Shown here: in pieces, positions 23,878 through 32,080 of the stretch
How the letters are laid out: every line of letters begins with the position of its first letter
How positions within the stretch are numbered: the stretch's first letter is position 1
NCBI GenBank assembly: GCA_003167155.1
Contig: PMTY01000177.1
Span: 1-57,499 of the forward strand
Length of the DNA stretch: 57,499 nucleotides
Direction of reading: 5' to 3'
DNA from: Candidatus Cybelea tumulisoli
GTDB lineage: Bacteria > Vulcanimicrobiota > Vulcanimicrobiia > Vulcanimicrobiales > Vulcanimicrobiaceae
The notes under the pieces: model-generated
The model's input: the letters and a program-made list of their open reading frames with translations, nothing else
Databases searched by the model: none
Told to the model about the DNA's origin: nothing
Translations under genes and position numbers: made by a program

Positions 23878-25729
23878 GGGTTACTTCTCGGGTTGAGCCG
23901 GAATGGAGAACGCGAAGGCGTACGGCGGTTCCAGGAGCTTGGGTTACGATGCCAACGAGGTCGGCACGCGAAAAGCCGGCGGCACTCTTACCGTCGATCG
24001 CTAAAATACGATCGCCGGCGACGATGCCCGCGGTTGCGGCAGCGGATCCCGGCTTTACCGCAATGACGTCGAATGCGGCGGGTTCGTTCTTCTCAAAGGC
24101 GAGTCCCGAGCGATTAGAAGGGATCGGCGTCGCACGCCGTGCCGGCGCGAGATAGAGAAGTTGCCGCGAGTAGTCGAAGGTTGGAATGAACCGCGAGAGG
24201 ATCGTAAAGCCCAAGTTCCCGGCTTGCGTCCAAGCAGAGAAAGCACCCGTCTTCATCTTCGTAAAGTTGGCTTCGATCCCGTGCAAAACGTGCCCGCCGA
24301 TCGAAAAGGTTCTGAGCGTCTCGCGATGGCCGGTGTTGGTACCGCCCGTGCCGTGACCGATGATGACCGCCCCGCCGGCGTAGCGCGCGTCGAGTCCCGT
24401 TCGTTCCAGAAACGACCCGTAGAGAATGAGATCGCCCGCGTTACCGGTATCAACTCCGAAGAGTCCCCCGTATCCGTCGGCGGCTGCGTCGACCATCGGC
24501 ACGTCCGGATCGCTCTCGAACGTGAACGGAACCGCCGTGGCGCGAGGATCGCGAAACGTGGAGAGCGGCGTCAGCGTTACGGTACGGTCGCCATAATCCA
24601 AACGCACGGCGAAGCGTTCGAAGACCTCAAGCCCAAGGATGCCGGCCAGCGGCGTCCGCTTTCCACGTTCGTAAAACGAATAAGGGTACGGAATAACGAG
24701 GAAAGGCTGATCGAGCAACTCCGCGCTGCCGATGCGAACGCTGCGCACGCGAGTGTAGGCAGTCGAAATGGTCCCGGCTCCCGAGCCACCGCTCTTGCCG
24801 GCGCCCGTTCCCCCAAGGCCTAAGCTCTTCGCGGCCAGCGCCGTTAGGATTGCGTGGCCACCGGTATCGAGTATAAAGGGCAACTCCGGCCGTCCGTTAA
24901 TCGACGCCCAGACCATCAGTTGGCGACCTTCCAGCATCATCGACACCTCGGTCGACGTAGCGCCGCCGAGCATCCGAGCCGCCACGCGCGCAACGGGCTT
25001 CGAAAAGTCCCCGTTGCGCACATTGCGCCGCAGCTCGTAGCGCGTCACCGCAAAGGCGTAATCGTCGGCTGGATCTTTTGGGGTCCCCGAAGAGATTAAA
25101 AACGGCAGCACCGCGCCGTCGACCGTCCGGTAATCGCTATACGTAACGACGGAGCGCTCGAGCGGAGCACGCTGCATTAGGCTCGAGAGTAAGTGGGTTT
25201 GCGCATCGATTGCGAGTTCGGCTGGGCTGCCGCCGTTCGGCTGTACGCGAATCACCACTTGGGAACGCCCATTTGCAACGCGCGTTCCGAGGCACGTAAC
25301 CGATGCCGCAGATCGCTCACCGAAGTACCCTCGGCGTGCGAGATAAGCGTTCGTGACCGACTGCTGGCGCGCGTACGGGGAATCGTTCGGACGGACGCCC
25401 CCCGAAATGTCTTGCACCCAGATCGTCGAGCCGTCGTAGATCTCGGCATTGAATCCCATGACGGCGATCTGAAACCGTCGCGCATACCGGCCGCGAACCA
25501 GATCGTCGTCGAACCGCGCCGAACCGCGAAGACCCGAGACCGTCGCCCTTCCGTAGGCCACGATCTCGGTTACGCCGTCCCAGCTGGCGCCGCCGGTGGC
25601 CGCGCGCATCCCGCTCAATGCTAGCGCAGCGTTACAAAGCGGCGCAGAGCCGCCGGAACTCCGGGACGGCACGGCGAGTGCGACGGGAGCGAACAGCCAT
25701 AAGGAAACCAACGCGAGCGAGCGCCACAT
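23864..25729 (-). CDS. Secreted aspartic protease-like protein with PDZ domain
   Basis: A 621-residue protein: signal peptide (about 1-20), an N-terminal region resembling LolA-type lipoprotein carriers (about 45-245), a pepsin/retropepsin-like region with two DTG motifs (D288 in FILDTGGHAIL, D427 in FGVDTGNAGDL), and a C-terminal PDZ domain (about 545-621, GDRILAIDGKSA). Two DTG sites in one chain suggest a pseudo-dimeric active site. Similar proteins are annotated as retropepsin-like and PDZ-containing; substrates are unknown. The 3' end overlaps the hydrolase remnant by 14 bases. No operon partner. Confidence 0.85.
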   Translation of the reverse strand: MWRSLALVSLWLFAPVALAVPSRSSGGSAPLCNAALALSGMRAATGGASWDGVTEIVAYGRATVSGLRGSARFDDDLVRGRYARRFQIAVMGFNAEIYDGSTIWVQDISGGVRPNDSPYARQQSVTNAYLARRGYFGERSAASVTCLGTRVANGRSQVVIRVQPNGGSPAELAIDAQTHLLSSLMQRAPLERSVVTYSDYRTVDGAVLPFLISSGTPKDPADDYAFAVTRYELRRNVRNGDFSKPVARVAARMLGGATSTEVSMMLEGRQLMVWASINGRPELPFILDTGGHAILTALAAKSLGLGGTGAGKSGGSGAGTISTAYTRVRSVRIGSAELLDQPFLVIPYPYSFYERGKRTPLAGILGLEVFERFAVRLDYGDRTVTLTPLSTFRDPRATAVPFTFESDPDVPMVDAAADGYGGLFGVDTGNAGDLILYGSFLERTGLDARYAGGAVIIGHGTGGTNTGHRETLRTFSIGGHVLHGIEANFTKMKTGAFSAWTQAGNLGFTILSRFIPTFDYSRQLLYLAPARRATPIPSNRSGLAFEKNEPAAFDVIAVKPGSAAATAGIVAGDRILAIDGKSAAGFSRADLVGIVTQAPGTAVRLRVLHSGSTREVTLTLH

Positions 25730-25780
25730 TCGCCATTCATAACACGTGCCGGTGTCGCCGGCTTGTACGTTTGTAGCGCC

Positions 25781-26689
25781 TTAGCGGGTGCCGAACGCCT
25801 TTCGATACGCCGACGGCGCCATGCCGGCATAGCGTTTGAACTGCCGGCAAAAATGGCTTTGGTCGAAATAGCCGCACGAAGCGGCGATTCCGACGAGGCT
25901 CTCGTCAGACGCCGTCAGTAGTTTGGCGGCGGCGGAAAGGCGGTCCCTTGCGGCGTCGTTGCGCAGCGATTCACCATACGCGCGCTTAAAGGCGCGGTGC
26001 AGAGCGACGCGGTGCATTCCGAGTTCCGACGCAAGCGCCGTAACCGTTCGCGATCGAACGCCCTCGTGCAACGCCTCCCGCGCTCGCACCATTTGTTCCG
26101 AGGGTTCTTCGCGTTGCGCCCGCATGATGACATAGGCTCCGATTGAGGCGATTGCAGCGCGAAGCGCCGGACCCGATGCGGGTAAGGCCGCTAAGAAACG
26201 CCGCTCCAAGCCATCGACCTCGCTACCGCCGGCCGCGAAGAACTCGTGCGGGAGGTCGCCCGAGAGATACTCGATATTCAGCGTCGTCATCGATTGGTCG
26301 TGGACGCAATCCGCGTGGACCTCGCCGGCCGGGTGAAAGACGAGCATGCTGCGGTGCAGATGGCGCGGTGCCTCCCGTGAGTGCTCCGTGTAGCGACCCT
26401 CGATGACGAACGAAACGTACGCACGGTCGTGCGCGTGCGCTTCCATCAGCATCCCGGGCTCGTAGGTCGTCGTCGAAATGGCGACGTCGCCGAGTTCCTG
26501 CGAAAAGAGCGTCTTGCCGAGCACGCGGTTGTTGTACTGCAACGCAAGGTTCGTGCCTGCCGCGACTGGCCAAACTGTACGGTCCAGCGTACGGACCGTC
26601 CCTGGGAGTGCGTGGCGATCTCCGGCTACGATGAGGCCAGAAAGCAATGATTGCCTCGGAGCGCCTCGGTTAGGTGTCACCTGATACAC
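25781..26689 (-). CDS. AraC family transcriptional regulator
   Basis: A 302-residue regulator with an N-terminal cupin-like sensing domain (MLMEAHAHDRAYVSFVIEGR, then FHPAGEVHAD) and two C-terminal helix-turn-helix motifs (TVTALASELGMHRVALHRAF, then LVGIAASCGYFDQSHFCRQF). The conserved histidines of the cupin could bind a metal or effector. The first 30 residues look weakly conserved, so the true start may be later. Upstream on the same strand is a DUF4331 fragment that overlaps by 20 bases and is unlikely to be functional. Confidence 0.85.
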   Translation of the reverse strand: MYQVTPNRGAPRQSLLSGLIVAGDRHALPGTVRTLDRTVWPVAAGTNLALQYNNRVLGKTLFSQELGDVAISTTTYEPGMLMEAHAHDRAYVSFVIEGRYTEHSREAPRHLHRSMLVFHPAGEVHADCVHDQSMTTLNIEYLSGDLPHEFFAAGGSEVDGLERRFLAALPASGPALRAAIASIGAYVIMRAQREEPSEQMVRAREALHEGVRSRTVTALASELGMHRVALHRAFKRAYGESLRNDAARDRLSAAAKLLTASDESLVGIAASCGYFDQSHFCRQFKRYAGMAPSAYRKAFGTR

Positions 26690-27137
26690 TGTGCGGGGGT
26701 CCTACGTACGGGAACTCGGCGAGCAGATCAGCATGGGGTTTCAGACCGTCTCCCTTCACTTTTCCATTCGTGACCGTCGGAAGGAAGTAGGCCTCGACAT
26801 CGTCGGTAAGCGCCCGGCCGTTGGTTGGGTACGATGCTTCGCGCCCAGGCTGATAAGGCAGCACGTCAGGCAGCAGGGTGGCGGCGACCCGCGTTGCTTC
26901 CTCGGGCGTGAACCCACCAACGTGCTGCAGTGAATGTGCAAAGACGGGGATAAACCGTGCGTCGTTCTCCGGCTCTCCCGTGATGTACGCAAGTTTCTCG
27001 TCCCCGGCAAGGAAGGGTTCCTGTGAGGCGTGTGAGCCTCGGTCCGCCTGAACCCAGCTTCCCGACGCGCCGTCGACAGTTCGGCCCCACAACCTAAGAT
27101 TCGCAGATCCCAGTTTAGAGTTGGGCACCTCCAGCAC
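26670..27137 (-). pseudogene. DUF4331 protein, C-terminal fragment
   Basis: The frame matches the C-terminal third of DUF4331 proteins: LWGRTVDGASGSWVQADRG, then DARFIPVFAHSLQHVGGFTP, LLPDVLPYQPG and DLLAEFPYVGPPHS at the end. Family members are usually above 330 residues and secreted; here the N-terminal two-thirds and signal are absent. The 5' limit coincides with the end of a LAL-regulator fragment at 27115-27137, marking a deletion junction. Confidence 0.75.
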
Positions 27138-27390
27138 GCAGGAGCTCGTAAAGGCCCGCGAACGGCAAATTCGTTTCCGACGGCACGCCGGTCGCGACCA
27201 ACATCGTCATTGCTCGCGAGGCCGCTCGCAACTTTGCAGCCTCTAAAAGCGCCGTTTTCCCGACCCCGGCCTCACCTCGAATGAGCAAAGCGCCACCTCC
27301 ATCGCTTACGCTATCGAGCCGTTCCTTGATGACGCGAAGCTCGCGCTCACGTCCGAATAAGAAGGCATCCGGATGGGGTGGTCGCCACAT
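27115..27390 (-). pseudogene. LuxR/LAL regulator, N-terminal ATPase fragment
   Basis: The frame reads FLFGRERELRVIKERLDSV, the Walker A region IRGEAGVGKTALLEAA, and LPFAGLYELLRAGG, exactly how large ATP-binding LuxR regulators begin, but it stops after 91 residues instead of about 900. The remaining ATPase, TPR and HTH regions are missing. It abuts and slightly overlaps the DUF4331 fragment in another frame. Confidence 0.75.
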
Positions 27391-27487
27391 GACACCGAAG
27401 ACACGCTCGGGTAATGCGGAGTTCCGCCGCTCCTACCTAGGTCGTCGCGCCGGCGCAGTGAATCGCCCGAGCGGCCGTTCAGAACCT

Positions 27488-28264
27488 TCAGGATCTCCGC
27501 AAGAATCGCGCATGCGATTTGGGAGTTCGTAACCGCGCCGAGGTCGAGCCCCACCGGACCATAGATGCGATTGATCGCATGCTGCCGAGAGCGCCCACGT
27601 AAGGAATGGTGGAGTCGAGCGCGCAGCGCAAGGCAGGCAGATCCAGCTTTACGTCGTGCGCCATCACCACGAGCGCGTCGGCCTCGCCAAGCAGAGCCGG
27701 CAGTGCCTCTTGCGGCCATGCCACGACGAGATCGTCGGCGTCAGGTTGCCGGCGCCTCGTTGCAAAAGCCGGCCGGGGGTCGACTATCGTAACGTGAAAG
27801 TCGGCCGATCGAGCACTGCTCGCGAAGCGTGAGGCCAACTCGGTGGCGCCGGCGATGATCAATCTGCGCTTAGGTGGGATCGTAATAGCGGTCTCACCCA
27901 CGGCTATCGTCACCGTAGCATTGCCAATGGCGATGCTATCGGCGAGCGGTAGAAAGTCCAGCGAGGGTTTCCAGACCGCCACGCTGAGCGACGCACCGCA
28001 AGACGAGCCGTCCAACAGGTCGTCCCTCATGTCGAACTCGAGAGAACGATGAAGACCATCTATAAGCGTCAAATGTCCGGCTTCGAAGATCTCACTTTCA
28101 TGGCATCCGGCCCCGATGTTCCCGACGAAATCAGTCCCTTCCAAAACAATCAAAGAGGTTCCGATCGGAGCCGGCGTCGAGTTGCGCGTCGCAGTCAATG
28201 TAGCTAGGGCAAATCGCACCCTATCGCGTAGAAGCGAAGCAATCCTTGCGTATTGCTCGCGCAT
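27488..28264 (-). CDS. XdhC family protein, C-terminus frameshifted
   Basis: XdhC proteins load sulfurated molybdenum cofactor into xanthine-dehydrogenase-type enzymes. The N-terminal XdhC_CoxI domain is visible (ATLTATRNSTPAPIGTSLIV, GNIGAGCHESEI) and the Rossmann-like domain starts at LIIAGATELASRFA. After YVGALGS the frame departs from the family. The expected ending YGPVGLDLGAVTNSQIACAI and LAEIL lies in another frame (about 27450-27580), with about 20-25 expected residues missing in between. A small deletion plus shift is likely. It is the last gene of the operon starting with the molybdenum hydroxylase that it would serve. Confidence 0.75.
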   Translation of the reverse strand: MREQYARIASLLRDRVRFALATLTATRNSTPAPIGTSLIVLEGTDFVGNIGAGCHESEIFEAGHLTLIDGLHRSLEFDMRDDLLDGSSCGASLSVAVWKPSLDFLPLADSIAIGNATVTIAVGETAITIPPKRRLIIAGATELASRFASSARSADFHVTIVDPRPAFATRRRQPDADDLVVAWPQEALPALLGEADALVVMAHDVKLDLPALRCALDSTIPYVGALGSMRSIASMVRWGSTSARLRTPKSHARFLRRS

Positions 28265-28270
28265 ATCGAA

Positions 28271-29227
28271 TCACCGCTTGGCTAGCGGCGACGCGAGACG
28301 TGGGAATAGCGCCAGGGCATTGCCGTAATTCACTGCGACGCGCTCGCTCGGTCCGAGGTGTTCGTTTGCATCTAGGGCTGCTATGAAGTAAGCCGCGACT
28401 TCAGGTGGAGCATACGGAAAATCTGAACCGAATACGATGCGACCATCGGCAGCAAAATCTTTGAGCGCCGGAATCGCCGACCCCGATGAGAGCGCGGTGT
28501 CGAAATAAAAATGCTTCAAGCGAGATAGGGTTTTCGCAGGATCTGCAAGTTCGGGTCGAAAGTGCGGTACGCCGCCGGCGACGCGAAGTGCGGCGTAGGG
28601 CATAAAACCCCCCGCGTGCGAGAGGATGATGCGTGCGGACGGATACCGGTCGATGACACCATTGAAGACTAGCTGGACGGCCGCCCGGGCCGTGTGCAAG
28701 AGGAAGTCAAGAATCGGACTAGGGATTCCGTCCGCGGGTGGAAATGGCGGCTGACCGGGAGTTACTCCAGGGCGAATAAGAACGACGGCTTGACGCCGGC
28801 TTAATTCGGCCCAGATCGGGTCAAAGAGGCGATCGCCAAGGTACCGGCCGAGATAATTGGCTAGCAACAGCACGCCGTCTGCATGCAGCGTGTCGAACGC
28901 GTACTCAAGTTCCTCGAGGGCTCCCTCGACGTCGGGTAGTGGCACGGTGGCGAAGTTCCCAAAACGATCCGGCCGATTGGCGACGAGATCGGCGGTGTAT
29001 TCGTTTACGCGGCGAGCCATCTCGCGCCGCTCTTTTCCGCTCCAACCTACAACGCTCGGCGAACTCAGCGAGAGGATCCCGGTTGCAATGTCGTGCGCGT
29101 CCATGAAATCGAGTGCCAGCTCGGGAGACCACTTCGGCATCGGGCTATCGGACGGATCGCCGCCGTTGGCCGCCAACGCCTCGGCGTAGAATGGCGGCAT
29201 GAGATGTTGGTGGACGTCGATGCGCAT
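28271..29227 (-). CDS. Amidohydrolase family protein (ACMSD-like)
   Basis: A roughly 318-residue TIM-barrel metal-dependent hydrolase or decarboxylase. It has the metal motif DVHQH near the N-terminus, ILSHAGGFMPY around residue 205 and GSDFPYAPPE near 270, as in aminocarboxymuconate-semialdehyde decarboxylase and related enzymes. The group removes carboxyl groups from or hydrolyses ring-cleavage products. The ATG at 29227 fits the family start (MRIDVHQH) and lies one base after the CDGSH stop. XdhC follows six bases later. Confidence 0.88.
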   Translation of the reverse strand: MRIDVHQHLMPPFYAEALAANGGDPSDSPMPKWSPELALDFMDAHDIATGILSLSSPSVVGWSGKERREMARRVNEYTADLVANRPDRFGNFATVPLPDVEGALEELEYAFDTLHADGVLLLANYLGRYLGDRLFDPIWAELSRRQAVVLIRPGVTPGQPPFPPADGIPSPILDFLLHTARAAVQLVFNGVIDRYPSARIILSHAGGFMPYAALRVAGGVPHFRPELADPAKTLSRLKHFYFDTALSSGSAIPALKDFAADGRIVFGSDFPYAPPEVAAYFIAALDANEHLGPSERVAVNYGNALALFPRLASPLAKR

Positions 29228-29228
29228 G

Positions 29229-29426
29229 CTAGTTCGCAAGCGCTCCGTCGAAGTCGATCGTCAGATGCGTTCCGTCGCAGAAGGGTTTATTGCTGGATTG
29301 CCCGCAGCGGCACAGTGCCATTTGGTCCGGATGCGGGATTTCACGCCCGTCGACATCCGTCAGGCGTACGGCCCCGCTAACGAGATAGGGACCGTTCGTG
29401 CTCGGTGTGATCGTTACGTCAGCCAT
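29229..29426 (-). CDS. CDGSH iron-sulfur domain protein
   Basis: A 65-residue single-domain CDGSH protein. The [2Fe-2S] ligands are C39, C41, C50 and H54 within CRCGQSSNKPFCDGTH. Such proteins carry a redox-active cluster with one histidine ligand and act in electron or cluster transfer in the cytoplasm. It sits between the molybdenum hydroxylase (15 bases upstream) and the amidohydrolase, so it may pass electrons from, or supply clusters to, the hydroxylase. That role is inference. Confidence 0.92.
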   Translation of the reverse strand: MADVTITPSTNGPYLVSGAVRLTDVDGREIPHPDQMALCRCGQSSNKPFCDGTHLTIDFDGALAN

Positions 29427-29441
29427 TGCTGATTCCTTTCG

Positions 29442-32036
29442 CTAGTAGATAGGGATGGTTTTTGAAAAAGGTAGACGGCGGATGCGCGCTCCCGTCAGCG
29501 CGGCGATCGCGTTGGCGAGTGCCGGAGCGGTGGTAGGAACGCTCACCTCCCCGACACCGGTCGGAGCCTCGTTCGAGTCGAGAAGATACACCTCGATTTG
29601 GGGAACCGATTGCATGCGGACCACGGGATAGCGATCGAAGTTCTGCGTTACGATATCGCCGCCGTCGGCGAGGACGATCTCGCCCCAGGCGGCCGCACTA
29701 ATCGCGTACAGAATCCCGCCCTCGACCTGCGCACGAATCAGATCGGGATTGATCGTAATGCCGCAGTCGAGTACGAAGACGACCCGCTCGATGCGTATTC
29801 GGCCTCGCTCGTCGCGGGAAACCTCGGCGACCTGTGCGCAGGAGCTGAGAAAGTTGCTGCAGGCGACTCCCCGCGCACGACCTTCGGCGGGAGGCGAACC
29901 CCAGGATGCGCGCTCGGCGGCAACCTCGAGTGCGCGAAGCGTCCGCGGATTCTTTGCCAGCAGTTCGCGTCGCAGGTCGATCGGATCGCGCAAGCTTGCA
30001 ATGGCGAGCTCGTCGAGTGCCGACTCGCGAGCAAACTCCGTGTGCGAGTTTCCAACCGAACGCCAGACCATGATCGGCACGCCGGCTTCAACATTGCTGG
30101 CTTCGAGCTTGAAGTTCTCGACGGCGTACGGGGAGTCGACCGCGCCCGTCGTCGTCATGAAGTCTACGCCGTTCCTGAACAAGACTTCGCCGACGTTCGG
30201 CAGGTTCGGAGAGGTTGGTTGCGCGGCCATTTGCTGGTGCAGGGCAATCAGCCGGCCCGAGGCGTCCGATCCGGCTCGGATGCGATGCACCGCCATCGCA
30301 CGGTAACGGCCGCTTTTGAACTCTTCCTCGCGTGACGACTGCAGTTTTATCGGATGTTGCCAGCCGAGCGCCTTGGCAACTTGTACGGCCTCGCTCGTCG
30401 GGTCTCGCCTGGAGCTGCTGTGAAGTCCAAACGAACCGCCGGCCTTCGTGACGTGCACGACGACCTGTTCTCTCTCAACTCCGGCGGCAGCGGCCGCTGA
30501 CGTCTGCGCGTAAACGGGAGACTCGGTGCTTGCCCAGATTTCGAGTCTGCCGTCGTCACGCATGCGGCAGACCGCGTTATGCGGTTCCATCGGAGTATGG
30601 GCGAGGTAGGGCAGCTCGTAGAAAGCGTCTACCACGTGCTTAGCGTTCGCGAGCGCCAACGCGACGTCGCCAGTCTCTGCGGCGACGACGGCGCGGTCTC
30701 CGGATTCGACGAGCCGGCGATGCTCCTCAAGGAGTTTGTCGGTGCCGCGACGCTCGGCGTCGTCATCGTTCCAGACGACGTCGAGCAAACGCATCCCGCG
30801 CTGTGCGTCGCTGAAGGTCTCGCCGACGACGGCGACTCCGTTTTCGATCGGAACGACGGCCTTGACCCCTTGCTCCGCCAGCGCCGCTTTGTCGTCGACC
30901 GAAACCATGCGTGCGCCGAATCGTGGCGGGTGGAGCACGATTGCGGTGAGCAACCCCGGCAAGCTCACGTCGATCGTAAAGCGGGTCCTACCTAAAATCT
31001 TCGCAGGCGCGTCCACCCGCAGCCGGCCCTCTTGACCGATCAGCCTGTACGACGCGCGCTCCTTCGGTTCGACGCTGTCGGGCACCGGCAGTTGCTCCGC
31101 GCGAGTTGCCAGCTCGCCGAACCTCGCACTTTTTCCGCTGCGATGCGAGACCACACTGGATGCGACATCGATTTCGTTCTGCGGAACTTGCCAGGCTTGC
31201 GCGGCTGCCGCGACCAGACGCGCCCGAGCTTGAGCCGCAACCGTGCGGTAGCGAAGCCAGAACCCTCGTGTCGACGTCGATGCGCCGGTAATCTGAAACC
31301 CGCCGCTGAACGGATTGCCGTAAAGATCTCCGGATGCAGTGGCTCCGTTTGCAGCATTGACAACCTGGATCGCATCGAAGTCGGCATCCAGCTCCTCGGC
31401 AACGATCGTCGCCAACCCAGTGTGAACGCCTTGCCCCATTTCAATCTGGCTCGAGTAGACGACGATCGTTCCGTCCGGTTTGACGCGAATGTACGGGTGA
31501 ACGGGATCGCTCTTCTCCTCGAGGGTGAGCTCGGGAACGTCCAGCTCCGGCTGTGCGGTGAGAGGCTGCGGCGGCCTTCCCGACGCCAGCGTTTCGGCCG
31601 CGGTGTGAATAGCTTGGCGAATACGAGGATAGGTTCCGCAGCGGCAAACGTTGCCGTTCATCCAGCGCGAGACGCTTGCCTCGTCCGGTGACGGGTTCGA
31701 TTGGAGGAGCGCCGTTGCGGCAAGAGTCTGCGCGGGCTGACAGTAGCCGCATTGTACGACGTTGCCGCGATGCCAAGCCTCGCGAACGGCGTCGATCACA
31801 GGCCCCGCGACTCCCTCGACGGTAATCACCTGCTTCCCAACAATGCGCTCGGCTACCGTTTGGCAAGATTTGGCGTTTCGCCCATCGATCAGGACCGTGC
31901 ATGCCGCGCAAAACCCCGCCCCGCACCCGAACTTCGTCCCGCGCAACTCCAGGACGTCCCTGAGGACCCAGAGCAGGGGCGTCTTCGAATGACGGTCGTC
32001 AACCTCGACCTCTGCGCCGTTGATCGTTAGTTTCAA
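29442..32036 (-). CDS. Fused [2Fe-2S] and molybdopterin-binding hydroxylase (IorA-IorB type)
   Basis: An 864-residue fusion. Residues 1-155 are the two-cluster ferredoxin subunit (C38, C43, C46, C58; C96, C99, C131, C133, pattern CGYCQPAQT and CRCGTY). From about 165 it is the molybdopterin subunit (GQGVHTGLATIVAEELDADF, GGSFGLHS, VGEVSVPTTAPALANAIAAL with the catalytic glutamate). In isoquinoline 1-oxidoreductase and related enzymes these are separate proteins and the large one carries a Tat signal; here fusion removes that signal, so it should be cytoplasmic. There is no FAD subunit, so an external electron acceptor is expected. Substrate unknown. Confidence 0.9.
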   Translation of the reverse strand: MKLTINGAEVEVDDRHSKTPLLWVLRDVLELRGTKFGCGAGFCAACTVLIDGRNAKSCQTVAERIVGKQVITVEGVAGPVIDAVREAWHRGNVVQCGYCQPAQTLAATALLQSNPSPDEASVSRWMNGNVCRCGTYPRIRQAIHTAAETLASGRPPQPLTAQPELDVPELTLEEKSDPVHPYIRVKPDGTIVVYSSQIEMGQGVHTGLATIVAEELDADFDAIQVVNAANGATASGDLYGNPFSGGFQITGASTSTRGFWLRYRTVAAQARARLVAAAAQAWQVPQNEIDVASSVVSHRSGKSARFGELATRAEQLPVPDSVEPKERASYRLIGQEGRLRVDAPAKILGRTRFTIDVSLPGLLTAIVLHPPRFGARMVSVDDKAALAEQGVKAVVPIENGVAVVGETFSDAQRGMRLLDVVWNDDDAERRGTDKLLEEHRRLVESGDRAVVAAETGDVALALANAKHVVDAFYELPYLAHTPMEPHNAVCRMRDDGRLEIWASTESPVYAQTSAAAAAGVEREQVVVHVTKAGGSFGLHSSSRRDPTSEAVQVAKALGWQHPIKLQSSREEEFKSGRYRAMAVHRIRAGSDASGRLIALHQQMAAQPTSPNLPNVGEVLFRNGVDFMTTTGAVDSPYAVENFKLEASNVEAGVPIMVWRSVGNSHTEFARESALDELAIASLRDPIDLRRELLAKNPRTLRALEVAAERASWGSPPAEGRARGVACSNFLSSCAQVAEVSRDERGRIRIERVVFVLDCGITINPDLIRAQVEGGILYAISAAAWGEIVLADGGDIVTQNFDRYPVVRMQSVPQIEVYLLDSNEAPTGVGEVSVPTTAPALANAIAALTGARIRRLPFSKTIPIY

Positions 32037-32080
32037 TCCGCTTCCTTACGCTCGACAACGCCAATGTCGCGCGGGGACGG

